The position numbers were made by a program, and so were the translations under genes. Positions 35,156-43,855 of a DNA stretch of 64,000 nucleotides are shown here, piece after piece; within the stretch, counting starts at the first letter, position 1, and each line of letters starts with the position of its first letter. The stretch is taken from assembly GCA_038229715.1 (NCBI GenBank), contig JBBROD010000004.1:21278-85277 (forward strand), written 5' to 3'. Under the pieces are notes generated by a model that made no database searches, was not told where the DNA came from, and was given only the letters and a program-made list of their open reading frames with translations. The stretch comes from JANMES01 sp038229715 (GTDB lineage Bacteria; Planctomycetota; Phycisphaerae; Tepidisphaerales; Tepidisphaeraceae).

Positions 35156-37876
35156 TCACGCCTGCTCGGCCTCGGTTTCCAGCAGTTTCGGGCTGAGCTT
35201 TCCGTACGTCACGCTCGTCGCCAGCATCAGCCCACCGAGCACGAGGAACGACAGGATGCGATACCCGCGGCCGACCTCGCTGAGGTCGACCAGCACCACT
35301 TTGCAAAGCGCGACCGCCAGCAGACCAAGCCCGAAATACCGCAGCCCGGCGATGCGCAGGCGGAAGCCGAGGATGATCGCGCCGACCGCAAACGCCGACC
35401 AGTAGATGCTGATCGCCACCTGCTTGGCCAGGCGGGCGTTGTCGAAGAATGACATCGCAAAGGCCGTCCGTTCAACCGCGCGGTCGATTTCGATCGTGCC
35501 GACCAGCAGCAGGATCGCGAGGATCATCGCCCTGCCGATACTCGAGCTTGCACCTTGGCGATTGATAATTCGCTCCTGCACGCCCAAGCCGATCGCGATC
35601 ATCTCGCCGGCCAGCATTTGGAAGTTTAGGATCGGCACGACGCGGGCCGACCCGTCGGCCAGGTACCACGCGAGGGTGTCGACCAGCAGAAACTTGATCG
35701 CCAGCACCAGCATCATCCGATGATTGCGGGTCAGCAGGGTGTGCCGCTCTGCAGGCTCACCGGCGAGTTTGAGCAGTAGCCCGCTGTGCAGCAGAAGCAT
35801 CAGCGACCACAGCATCGACAAGCCGAGCAACTCCAACTGAACGTACGGCCACTGTGTCATGCCGAGTCTGTGGAGTTGCGATACCGTGCGGTCGATTTCC
35901 ATCGACAGCGCGAACGTCATCATGAGCACCAGCAGCGTCATCACCCGCACCACCGGCGAGCCGGCGCGGTGGCGCATCAGCCACTGGTCGATCTCGTCGC
36001 GGCGCATCGCGTAGATCGCCACGATCGACCCGGCTAGCAGCGTGCCGACGCCCATCACCGGGTTGACTACCGGCAGATACTTGCTTGCCTCATAGGTAGG
36101 CGCCAGCCGCGCCCCGATCAGATCGACCGCGCCCCACTTTGCCACCGCCAGTACGAGCGCGGCGCCGGCGTGGATCGTCCACGACGGGCGTTTGAACCAG
36201 CCGCCGGCGATGAACAACGCCCAGCCGTACGCGGCGATTGCGCCGGTGGCGTACCACTGAGGGAGCGCCACGATCGACGCGACGACCAAGACCACGCCGG
36301 CCATTCCGTCGATCGCGCTCACCAGCAGATCGATCACCGGAGTCTTATCCTGCCGCAGCACGATGCTCGACAGCGCGTGACCGACGGCCGTCACCAGCAT
36401 CGCCATGAACAGGTACATCGGCTGGCCGATCCAGACGATTTCCCGGGCACCCGGCTCATTGACTGCCCACTGCCCGAGGTACAGCACCGCCCCCACCCAC
36501 GCGGCGGTGCCGAGCCATCGGCCCCAGGGGGATTGCAATTTCGATCCGACCACCGCAAACGCCAGCGACAGCCCTGCGAAGGCGAGCAGGATCGCCAGCC
36601 CGTGCAACATCACCGGAACCGCCACCAGCAGCAGAAGCGCCGACTGAATGCGGAAGCTGAGCGAAAGTTCCCCCCGAACTTTCGCCAGCGCAAACGCAGC
36701 CGCCCCGGTCACGCCGGCAGTGAAGAGCAGGGACATACCCTGCGCTATCGCGGTGTCTTGCTGAAACCCGGTGAGGAGGGAAAAGGCTAAAAGCGCTGTC
36801 ACCAGCAAACTCGCCGGTGCCGCCTGCCCCGGCCCGATGCGCTTTCGCCTGCCGGTGGAGACGATCAATTCCGCCTGCGCCAGCAGCGCGTAGGCGATCG
36901 AGAATCTGATCGGTAAAAGCGTGAGAGTCGATTGTCCGTACACCGCCGCCACCCACAGCGCGGGCATGGCGATGCCGAACACCCGCATCACCCACCACTT
37001 CCCGCCGCGGCCGAGCGCGGTCAGCAGCAGTGCGACGACTTGCAGCGCAAGGATATACGCAAGCAACGCCGCGAACCGCGGTTCGTGCGTGCGCAGGATG
37101 ATCGGCGCGAGATTCCCGCCGAGCAGCGCGAGCACGGCGATCACCACCAAGTTCTTCCGCATCGCAACGAGCGAGCCGATGACGGTGCTGATCGCCATCA
37201 GCACGAATGCGGTGGCCTGGCTGTACAGTTCAAAATAGCCGAACCCGGCGTAGCTGACGACGAATAGCGTGGCGATCCCCGCTCCGAACACGCACGCCGC
37301 TGAGATGCGGTTGATCTTGCGATCGATCCACTCGCCAAGACCGAGCAACCCAAGCCCGGCGGAGAAGCACATCGCCAGCCGCACTTCGCGCGGCAGGCCG
37401 CCGAGCCAGCCTTGGTCGTACGCATACTTAATGCCCAGTGCCGCGCAGATTACCAGCACGATTGCGCCGATCCAGCCCGTCCAGTTCAGGCCGATCCACT
37501 GCTCGACACTGGAGTGAGAATCTTTCCTCGGAGCAGGCGTCGCGACGCGCTCGTATGCGACGGCTGTCGGCGCGGACCATGGTTTGCCCTCATCGCTATC
37601 GGCCTGCTCGCGGGCGACAATCAGCCTCTCGCCGACGGACAGTTCGTCATGCTCCTCAGGAACCAACGGCACCGGCGGTGCAACGACGGCAATCGGTAGT
37701 GGCGGCGGCAAGACCGCCTCAGTCTCGGGAGCGGACTCCGTCACCACCTCCGCCATCGGGATCGCGGGCGGTTCGGGCTCGGGCAATGCTTGTTCGCTTA
37801 GCCGCAAATGCTTTTCGATTTTTCGTACGCGGGATTCCAACTCGACAAACCGTTTGAACGTCAGCAATTCACTCAT
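35156..37876 (-). CDS. Large polytopic membrane protein, DUF2339 type
   Basis: A 906-residue protein. Residues 1-35 form a coiled coil (FKRFVELESRVRKIEKHLRLSEQAL), 36-110 are a Pro/Val-rich linker, and the rest is some two dozen hydrophobic helices (starting LNWTGWIGAIVLVICAALGIKYAYDQGWLGG, quoted in part). The segment GLNWTGWIG followed by YDQGWLGG is the usual opening of DUF2339. No catalytic residues are apparent. It is divergent from the two GTPase genes across an 156-base gap, which invites the idea of a joint envelope function, but this is inference. Confidence 0.85.
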   Translation of the reverse strand: MSELLTFKRFVELESRVRKIEKHLRLSEQALPEPEPPAIPMAEVVTESAPETEAVLPPPLPIAVVAPPVPLVPEEHDELSVGERLIVAREQADSDEGKPWSAPTAVAYERVATPAPRKDSHSSVEQWIGLNWTGWIGAIVLVICAALGIKYAYDQGWLGGLPREVRLAMCFSAGLGLLGLGEWIDRKINRISAACVFGAGIATLFVVSYAGFGYFELYSQATAFVLMAISTVIGSLVAMRKNLVVIAVLALLGGNLAPIILRTHEPRFAALLAYILALQVVALLLTALGRGGKWWVMRVFGIAMPALWVAAVYGQSTLTLLPIRFSIAYALLAQAELIVSTGRRKRIGPGQAAPASLLVTALLAFSLLTGFQQDTAIAQGMSLLFTAGVTGAAAFALAKVRGELSLSFRIQSALLLLVAVPVMLHGLAILLAFAGLSLAFAVVGSKLQSPWGRWLGTAAWVGAVLYLGQWAVNEPGAREIVWIGQPMYLFMAMLVTAVGHALSSIVLRQDKTPVIDLLVSAIDGMAGVVLVVASIVALPQWYATGAIAAYGWALFIAGGWFKRPSWTIHAGAALVLAVAKWGAVDLIGARLAPTYEASKYLPVVNPVMGVGTLLAGSIVAIYAMRRDEIDQWLMRHRAGSPVVRVMTLLVLMMTFALSMEIDRTVSQLHRLGMTQWPYVQLELLGLSMLWSLMLLLHSGLLLKLAGEPAERHTLLTRNHRMMLVLAIKFLLVDTLAWYLADGSARVVPILNFQMLAGEMIAIGLGVQERIINRQGASSSIGRAMILAILLLVGTIEIDRAVERTAFAMSFFDNARLAKQVAISIYWSAFAVGAIILGFRLRIAGLRYFGLGLLAVALCKVVLVDLSEVGRGYRILSFLVLGGLMLATSVTYGKLSPKLLETEAEQA

Positions 37877-38032
37877 GTCGGGTATCCTTCGTTAAGACAC
37901 GGCCATTATGTTAGCGTTCACTTACTTTGTCAATAAGAGTTTTGTCTGCTCGGTGGGTTGGGAGTTTTGGTCATTTTTCTAATCGTCTGGCGGTCTCGCC
38001 CCGGTCGGGCGGTCGGCTATGATGATAGGGGG

Positions 38033-39850
38033 ATGGCCTTGCGCACGCCAGAACTTGCGAGACTGATCGACCGCCTGGAGGCGCAGCTGGTACGGCTACG
38101 CGCGCCATCCGTTGCGACAGCGATCGAGCGCGTGCGCAGCGATCTGGCCGCCACGCGGTTTCACGCCTCGGCCGCCGTTGATGATCGACCGATCGTCGCC
38201 GTCATCGGCGGGACCGGCACGGGCAAGAGCACGCTGGTCAATCGGCTGCTGGAGGCCGACGTGACCGCCGCGTCGTTTCGGCGGACGTATACCGCAGGGC
38301 CGATCGCGATCGTCCGCAAGAAAGGCGATTTGCCCGCAGAGTGGCTGGGCGTTCCGCACGAATCGCCACTTGAGCGCCCGGCCCGCGGGACGATCGGGCA
38401 ACTGCTGGTGCTTCCGCTCGACGTGACGATCACGCAGGCGATCGCGATTGTCGACACACCCGATCTCGACGGCGACCAACCCGCCCACCACGCCCAGGCC
38501 GAGCGCGTGTTCCGCTGGGCGTCGGCGGTGCTTTTTCTCGTCACGCCCGAAAAATATCAGATGACCGAGTTGCCACCGTACTACCGCCTGGCCGCGCGGT
38601 ACGGCGTGCCGGCGTGGTTCGTGATGAACAAGTGCGAATCCCGCGAGCAACTCGACGACTACCGCCGCCAGCTCGGCCCGATCTCCGCCGGCAGGCTATT
38701 TGCCATCCCCCGCGACGATTCGCTTTTCGTCCCCGACGACGCCGAAACATTACAAGCATTGCGAGAGGCGTTGCGTTCTCTCCCTCTCCCCAGCGGGGAG
38801 AGGGCAGGGGTGAGGGGAGAAGCGTCCCACGACGACTCTCGTTCGTCAGCCGAGATGCGCCGCGAACCTGTGTCCTCCGAGAGCATCACGCTCCCCCCGG
38901 ATCCAATCGCTCCCCTCCGGGGAGAGGGGCTCATGCACCGCATCGCCGACGTGATGGACCGCTTAGCCGACCAAGTCGTCACCCCGCTAACCCGTGCCCG
39001 CCGAACCGCCGACGAAGTGACCTCTGTGTTGCGGTCGCTCTCTGTCCCCGCCGCCAGCATCGATGTAAACCCCGTCACCCGGCAACTACAGAAGCGAATG
39101 CAGGAGCGCAGCGTGCTGTACCTGATGGGCCCGGGCCGAATCGTCGACCGCCTGCGGCAAGTGCCGTCGCTGCTGGCCCGCCTGCCGCGCGCGACGTGGG
39201 ACTGGGCCAGCGGCCGCAACGAGCCGACCAACGGCTCGCCTACAACTCTCCCCGCCGCGGGTGGCGTGCCGGATTTTGCCGGACTGCTGGCCGATCAACT
39301 GGCGATCCTGCACAGCCGAGTGGACGACGTGCTGCGATCCAACCCGCAGGCGGCGGAGTGGATCGCCGGCGACGAATCATCGTACAAAGCGTCACAGCTC
39401 CCGATCGCCGTCGCCCGCGCGGTGGCGGATGAAGAACTGGCGGAACTCAAGGCCTGGCTCGAGCAACGCTGGAACGCCACGCCACGCGACACGCGAATCC
39501 TGCAGGCGCTGATCAAATACCTCCCCGGCGGTGCGCAGCTGACGAAGTGGAGCGAGGCCGCCCCTTACCTGCTGACGATCGTCGTCGCCGCGCACCACGC
39601 GATGTTCGGCCATGTCGACCTGCTCATCCTCGGCGGCTACTCACTCACCGCGTGGCTGACGGAGCGGATCAGCAACGAAGTGAGTAGCCGCACGCGGAAA
39701 GCCAACCGCCGGATCGCAGAGCGCTTCGCTGAATTGGCTGAGCGGCAGGTGAGCCAGTACGTGATGTGGATCGAATCGCAATGCGCCAGTGCGCGTGAGC
39801 TGGCGGCGTTGACCGAAGCACTGAACGCTTTAGTCGAGGTGCCGTCATGA
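38033..39850 (+). CDS. Membrane-associated P-loop GTPase (first of a pair), with an in-frame repeat insert
   Basis: A 605-residue TRAFAC-class GTPase. G1 is GGTGTGKSTLVNRL (about 55-68), G3 is DTPDLDG, G4 is NKCE. A helical region follows, then hydrophobic segments near the C-terminus (APYLLTIVVAAHHAM, VDLLILGGYSL) and a helical tail, a plan like bacterial dynamin/YfjP-type proteins. Residues about 249-299 (LPLPSGERAGVRGEAS ... PIAPLRGEGL) are encoded by an inverted repeat of family H and lie in a linker between the G domain and the helical region. ATG 38033 has AGGGGG just upstream. The second GTPase gene follows 190 bases later. Confidence 0.82.
   Translation: MALRTPELARLIDRLEAQLVRLRAPSVATAIERVRSDLAATRFHASAAVDDRPIVAVIGGTGTGKSTLVNRLLEADVTAASFRRTYTAGPIAIVRKKGDLPAEWLGVPHESPLERPARGTIGQLLVLPLDVTITQAIAIVDTPDLDGDQPAHHAQAERVFRWASAVLFLVTPEKYQMTELPPYYRLAARYGVPAWFVMNKCESREQLDDYRRQLGPISAGRLFAIPRDDSLFVPDDAETLQALREALRSLPLPSGERAGVRGEASHDDSRSSAEMRREPVSSESITLPPDPIAPLRGEGLMHRIADVMDRLADQVVTPLTRARRTADEVTSVLRSLSVPAASIDVNPVTRQLQKRMQERSVLYLMGPGRIVDRLRQVPSLLARLPRATWDWASGRNEPTNGSPTTLPAAGGVPDFAGLLADQLAILHSRVDDVLRSNPQAAEWIAGDESSYKASQLPIAVARAVADEELAELKAWLEQRWNATPRDTRILQALIKYLPGGAQLTKWSEAAPYLLTIVVAAHHAMFGHVDLLILGGYSLTAWLTERISNEVSSRTRKANRRIAERFAELAERQVSQYVMWIESQCASARELAALTEALNALVEVPS
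38777..38930. repeat. Palindromic repeat, family H, inside a coding sequence
   Basis: Arms CTCTCCCTCTCCCC...GGGGAGAGGG at 38777-38820 and CTCCCCTCCGGGGAGAGGGG at about 38911-38930. The frame of the GTPase runs through without a stop. A longer intergenic copy is at 39864-40032 and a half copy at 62190-62236. Confidence 0.85.
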
Positions 39851-39863
39851 GCAGACGCATAAT

Positions 39864-40032
39864 CCCTCTCCCCGGAGGGGAGAGGTTAGGTGAGGGGCGA
39901 AACGTAGTGCGACGAAACGCGATCGCTCCGCTGAGCGGTGGCGAAAACGCTCATTGGCAAAACAACGACTTTGCCTGTCGAACGTTTCTCCCCTCACCCC
40001 AGCCCTCTCCCCTCCGGGGCGAGGGAGCAGGA
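39864..40032. repeat. Palindromic repeat, family H, between the GTPase genes
   Basis: CCCTCTCCCCGGAGGGGAGA at the left and CCTCTCCCCTCCGGGGCGAG-type sequence at the right, with secondary inverted segments (GTGAGGGGCGAAACG ... CGTTTCTCCCCTCAC). It fills the gap between the two GTPase genes and ends at the ribosome site AGGAGG of the second. Confidence 0.88.
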
Positions 40033-40040
40033 GGCTCCGC

Positions 40041-41714
40041 GTGACGAGCGATCTGCAACAACTCGTCCGTGACACGATCGAACTCACCGGTGCCGCCGGG
40101 CCGGGGTTGCTCGACGACAACGCCGTCGCGCTGCAGACCGACACGCAGGCACCGTTCTATCTCGTCGGCCTGATCGGCGGGAAGGAAGTCGGCAAAAGTT
40201 CGCTGGTGAACGCGCTGGTCGGCAAGGAGATCGCCGCCGTCACCAGTTTTGGCGAAGGCACCGCCCGCGTGACGGCGTACGCGCACGAATCGGTCGCCGA
40301 GCCACTGCGGGCGATGCTGGAGCGCGACGTGCCGGGGCAGTTTACGATCATCGCGCACCAGCAGGCGGCGTTACGCCGGCAGGTGCTGCTTGATCTGCCC
40401 GATATCGACAGCCGCTTTCAATCACATTTGGCGCTAACCCGCACCATGCTTCGGCGGATGCTGTACCCGATCTGGATTCAGTCGATCGAGAAATACGCCG
40501 ACCAGCAGCCACAGAAAATGCTGAAGGAAGTGGCCGAGGGCAATTCGCCGGAGAATTTTTTGTTCTGTCTGAGCAAGGCCGATCAGCTGAAGGAACCGCA
40601 CGCCGCTGAGGAATTGCGGTGCGATTTTGCGGGACGCATCGGGCGGACGCTATCGCTGCAAAAGCCGGCCGAGGTGTTTCTCATCAGCTCGCGGGCACAG
40701 GATCAGTTTGATCTGCCTTCGCTGCGGACTCGGCTGAGTCGCGAGCGATCAGAGCGCGACGTCGGCCGATCGATCGAGCAGGCGGGCGCGCAGCAAAGCC
40801 GCACGTTGCTGGCGTGGCTGGGCGATCAAGATTTGCCCGCCCGCGCCGCCCGCGCGGCCAGGCTTACAGATGATGCCCGCCAACTTCTGGCCGACCGCGT
40901 GGGCCAGCCGCTTCTGGAGGAAGCGATCCCGAAAATCGCCAACGACCCGCTGCACCGCGCCGGCATCGCCGCGGAGGTGTTTGATCGGCGGATCGACCGC
41001 TGGCCGATTGTGCGGCTGTTGAATCTCGTGCTGTCGCCAGCCGTCACCGTCGCCGAGACGCTCATCCGCGGGCGCAGCGCCAGTGCGGCGCTGGCGGCAG
41101 ACCGGGCCGGGCAGATCGAGCCGATCGTCCGCCCGCTGGCTGCTGAATTGCAAGGCGCGATGGCGCATCTGCGTCAGGCGCAGCCGGCCGTTGCGCCGTT
41201 GTACGAGCAGGACAAATTGTGGGAGACGATGAACGCAGGCCTCGCCGTCGGCCGGCTTTGCAATCGGCTGGCCGACACCGTGCAGCAACAGCGCACGCAA
41301 GCGACGAAGCTGCTCGCGCTCAGCCTCTTCCCAACCGCCGTCGAACGATGGCTGCTGACGATCGGCGCAGCGTTGTGGTTCCCCATCCTTCAGCCGATCC
41401 TCGACCTGCTGCTGAACGCCTCGATCGTCTGGACGCCGATCACCCTCGCCCGGCTGGTCGTCTCGCTGCTCAGCGGCCAAAAGCTGCTGGAGAGCGCGGC
41501 GTTTCTGCTCATCTGGTACGTGTTCCTCTGGCTGATGATCCGCTACCGCACATACCGGCAAGTCAAAGCGTGGCTGACCGACACCGGCACCGGCCCGCTC
41601 GACCTGACCGCAACGGCCGTCGCGTGGATCGATGAGCTCACCGAGCCGCTGCAGCGACAACAGCAGCGGATTGAATCACTGGCGGAACGGCTGGGCCAAT
41701 GCAGCGATCACTGA
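40041..41714 (+). CDS. Membrane-associated P-loop GTPase (second of a pair)
   Basis: A 557-residue GTPase with G1 GGKEVGKSSLVNALVG (about 41-56), a switch region SFGEGTARVTAY, the G3-position DLPDIDS and G4-like SKADQL. A long helical stretch leads to two to four membrane helices (VERWLLTIGAALWFPILQP, NASIVWTPITLARLVVSLL, ESAAFLLIWYVFLWLMI) and a charged helical C-terminus. GTG 40041 is chosen since AGGAGG lies 8 bases upstream; the longer in-frame ATG version would add 29 residues encoded by the repeat. Tandem GTPases of this build suggest a hetero-oligomer at the membrane (family-based inference). Confidence 0.82.
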   Translation: MTSDLQQLVRDTIELTGAAGPGLLDDNAVALQTDTQAPFYLVGLIGGKEVGKSSLVNALVGKEIAAVTSFGEGTARVTAYAHESVAEPLRAMLERDVPGQFTIIAHQQAALRRQVLLDLPDIDSRFQSHLALTRTMLRRMLYPIWIQSIEKYADQQPQKMLKEVAEGNSPENFLFCLSKADQLKEPHAAEELRCDFAGRIGRTLSLQKPAEVFLISSRAQDQFDLPSLRTRLSRERSERDVGRSIEQAGAQQSRTLLAWLGDQDLPARAARAARLTDDARQLLADRVGQPLLEEAIPKIANDPLHRAGIAAEVFDRRIDRWPIVRLLNLVLSPAVTVAETLIRGRSASAALAADRAGQIEPIVRPLAAELQGAMAHLRQAQPAVAPLYEQDKLWETMNAGLAVGRLCNRLADTVQQQRTQATKLLALSLFPTAVERWLLTIGAALWFPILQPILDLLLNASIVWTPITLARLVVSLLSGQKLLESAAFLLIWYVFLWLMIRYRTYRQVKAWLTDTGTGPLDLTATAVAWIDELTEPLQRQQQRIESLAERLGQCSDH

Positions 41715-41747
41715 AGGCTAACGGATGCGGCGGCCCAGGCGATGCGT

Positions 41748-41987
41748 TTAGTACAAGCATCCAATGCCGACCGGTAAGAATCCTGCACCCATTGCATTAT
41801 CCAAGTCTCGGCTGGCGAGACACTCAACAACATTGATCACGCTGCCCACCGTGGAAATAAGTCCGATGAGTAAAAGCGGAACGGCCAGCAACAGCGTTCC
41901 GAACCGGCGTACCGGCGGTTCCTCAGACGAAGATTCTGTCGCCGGTGCCGAATAGTTCAGAATGGTCGGCTGGTTGTCGTCGTCCAC
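41748..41987 (-). CDS. Small membrane protein
   Basis: A 79-residue protein with a polar acidic N-terminus (DDDNQPTILNYSAPATESSSEEPPVRR) and a hydrophobic half (FGTLLLAVPLLLIGLISTVGSVINVV, then AGFLPVGIGCLY), so one or two membrane helices. A GTG start at 41987 with GGAG five bases upstream is preferred to a TTG nine codons earlier. It follows the lipoprotein gene at 41999 closely on the same strand. No family recognised. Confidence 0.55.
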   Translation of the reverse strand: MDDDNQPTILNYSAPATESSSEEPPVRRFGTLLLAVPLLLIGLISTVGSVINVVECLASRDLDNAMGAGFLPVGIGCLY

Positions 41988-41998
41988 GCAAGCTCCGG

Positions 41999-42574
41999 TT
42001 ATTTCAGAGTCCAACGTGTAGCAAAGTTCATCCGCTCGCCGGGTTTGAGCGTGCGCTCGTCGCTTCGCACCGATCCATCGGCGACCGGCTTGTTGAGCGT
42101 CGGGTCTTCGTTGAACGGCTGAATGAAAATCTGTTGAGTGGCAGGCAGCGCGATATAACCAGTGACGGGCTTATCGGATTTGTTCTGCACGATGTACGTC
42201 ACGTTCAGCTGATCGTAGTAAAGGCAGTACACGATCCGCCAGTTGATTTTCCCACCGCTGCTGTCTCCGATGTATTGCCAGGTTTCTTCGTCGCGCGATT
42301 CGATATAGCCGCCCTCGGGGGTGAAATTGTCCGGGCTGAACCATGGGGCGACGAGTTCGAAAACCTTAGCATCGGTCACACGAACCGTTCCATATTCGTC
42401 CATGATTGAAAAGCTATAACGGCGATTCCGCAGAACATACTCGTTACCGGCCCTTTCCTTCACCGTCGGGCCGTACGTGCTTTGCCTCGAATCGATGGCT
42501 GGCCTAGTGGCGCACGATGACGTCAAAAACAAGGCAACGAATATCCATGCCCGACTCTTTGAGCCGTGATTCAT
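41999..42574 (-). CDS. Putative lipoprotein (DUF1425-like)
   Basis: A 191-residue protein with a signal ending in a lipobox (FVALFLTSSC-A), so probably lipid-anchored. The body is beta-rich with WRIVYCLYYDQLNVTYIVQNKSDKPVTGYIALP, similar in layout to small lipoproteins that carry one Ig-like domain (YcfL/DUF1425-like), which is a guess from pattern. It is followed by the small membrane protein and preceded by a NUDIX gene ending at 42571, with a 4-base overlap (stop/start), so the three form an operon. Confidence 0.7.
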   Translation of the reverse strand: MNHGSKSRAWIFVALFLTSSCATRPAIDSRQSTYGPTVKERAGNEYVLRNRRYSFSIMDEYGTVRVTDAKVFELVAPWFSPDNFTPEGGYIESRDEETWQYIGDSSGGKINWRIVYCLYYDQLNVTYIVQNKSDKPVTGYIALPATQQIFIQPFNEDPTLNKPVADGSVRSDERTLKPGERMNFATRWTLK

Positions 42575-43005
42575 GTCGCCCTCCTGTTGAGAAAAAAGAT
42601 CGCCTCTTTCAGCACCTGCTTAGAACTGGCGTACGTCACCCGCTCCACCGCCGCCGGGCCCGGCAGGAAGGCGTGGCCTGTATGCTCGTCACTGATGGTC
42701 ACGTCGCGCGAGTTCGCCCGGGCGAGGAAGAAGATCACCTGCTTGTGGATCAGCCCCTTGCGCTTCTGGCGGAAGAAATACTCGATCTCGTGCGCGAATC
42801 CGGGAATCACGTCGATCTCGGTAATGCCGGTCTCCTCCGCCAGCTCGCGCCGGGCGGCGGCGAGGTCGTCTTCGCCTTTTTCGACGTGGCCCTTGGCGTA
42901 ATCCCAGTAGCGGCCGTAGTCGAGGAGGAGGAATTCGCGCTCCGCGTGCGACTCGTCGGGTTCGACGAAGATGATGAAGCCGGCGGAACGTTCGGTACGC
43001 GGCAT
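42571..43005 (-). CDS. NUDIX hydrolase (Ap4A hydrolase-like)
   Basis: A 144-residue pyrophosphohydrolase. The Nudix box is exact: GHVEKGEDDLAAARRELAEETGI would be longer than quoting allows, but G, E, REL, EE and G fall at the required spacing (GX5EX7REUXEEXGU). The opening RSAGFIIF and YWDYAKGH resemble bis(5'-nucleosyl)-tetraphosphatases of the bacterial asymmetric type; EYFFRQKRKGLIHKQVIFFLA follows. Start ATG 43005 is preferred to a more upstream ATG that lies in a repeat. The gene overlaps the next lipoprotein gene by 4 bases. Confidence 0.9.
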   Translation of the reverse strand: MPRTERSAGFIIFVEPDESHAEREFLLLDYGRYWDYAKGHVEKGEDDLAAARRELAEETGITEIDVIPGFAHEIEYFFRQKRKGLIHKQVIFFLARANSRDVTISDEHTGHAFLPGPAAVERVTYASSKQVLKEAIFFLNRRAT

Positions 43006-43015
43006 ACGCCGATTG

Positions 43016-43095
43016 TAGGGTGCCATTCATGGCACCGCGAGCAATAGCGCCATTCATCGCGCCGCGAGCCATGGCGCCATAAATGGCACTCTACC
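43016..43095. repeat. Hairpin cluster, family K
   Basis: Three related short palindromes in a row: GTGCCATTCATGGCAC, GCGCCATTCATCGCGC and GCCATGGCGCCATAAATGGC. They lie between the nuclease-like gene and NUDIX. Not seen elsewhere in the window. Confidence 0.7.
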
Positions 43096-43729
43096 GTTGC
43101 AGCGTCGGCCACAGCGCCGCGGTACACAGGTGATGGCCGATGCGCTCGGTGATCTTCACGCTCCGCACCTGCCGGAAGCCGGCCAGCACTTCTTTAATCA
43201 CCAGCGCGGTTTCAAACAGGTCGAGGTCTTTCTCCAACACCTCGGCCGACTCATTGAAGACGATCAGCAGCAGGCCGGCTTCGCGGATGGGCTCCTCAGC
43301 TTCCATCTTGCGGAGGTCATCAATGACGGCGTTGCGCCACTGGCTGCCGTACCCGCCGTGGCGGACGTTGCCTTCGCGGTACTGGCAGGCGACTTTCACT
43401 TCCAGCCAGAGCGCATCCTTCGCCTCACACTGCAACGGTGGATCAAACAGGTTCGGCGGGGTCGCGTCGCGCTTCAGCGGCTTACCCAGCGGCGAAAGCA
43501 CCAGATCACACCGCGCCCGGTGCGTCAGCTTCTTGCCGAACGACGACGGGTAATGCACCTCGCGCGCCACCTCGTACCACTTCGCCAGACCGCCGGCCAG
43601 CAGCGACTGGACAGTTTTTTCGTCCATCGAATCCAACCCGTAGACGGCCTGCTCCAGGCGCTTCTCATCCTCACCGGCCTGAATCACCTGATGTACTTGG
43701 TCGGCGATGGATGACAGGTCCCACAACAT
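43091..43729 (-). CDS. Hypothetical protein with nuclease-like core
   Basis: A 212-residue soluble protein. The N-terminus is helical (QVHQVIQAGEDEKRLEQAVYGL). In the middle RARCDLVLSP and, after a Cys/Pro loop, ALWLEVKVACQ give the D ... ExK order of PD-(D/E)xK nucleases, followed by a helix with WRNAVIDDLRKM and a strand EAGLLLIVFNES. This match is by pattern only and the true function is unknown. It lies upstream of NUDIX on the same strand. Confidence 0.65.
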   Translation of the reverse strand: MLWDLSSIADQVHQVIQAGEDEKRLEQAVYGLDSMDEKTVQSLLAGGLAKWYEVAREVHYPSSFGKKLTHRARCDLVLSPLGKPLKRDATPPNLFDPPLQCEAKDALWLEVKVACQYREGNVRHGGYGSQWRNAVIDDLRKMEAEEPIREAGLLLIVFNESAEVLEKDLDLFETALVIKEVLAGFRQVRSVKITERIGHHLCTAALWPTLQR

Positions 43730-43740
43730 GGTTCAAACAT

Positions 43741-43854
43741 TTACCACAGAGCATTTACCACAGAGGTCGCAGAGGAATCACAGAGACACACAGAGAATTC
43801 TCTCTGCTTTCTCAGTGCGTCTCTGTGATTCCTCTGCGAGCTCTGTGGTAAATC
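43741..43854. repeat. Palindromic repeat (ACCACAGAG/CACAGAGACAC)
   Basis: Left arm TTTACCACAGAGGTCGCAGA... and right arm ending TCTGTGGTAAAT pair over more than 40 bases with few mismatches. It separates the PAP2 gene from the nuclease-like gene; related in style to family B. Confidence 0.85.
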
Positions 43855-43855
43855 C

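Noticed and set aside
39954..40040. ATG start adding 29 residues to the second GTPase
   Set aside because: The extension is repeat-encoded; AGGAGG is properly spaced for the GTG at 40041.
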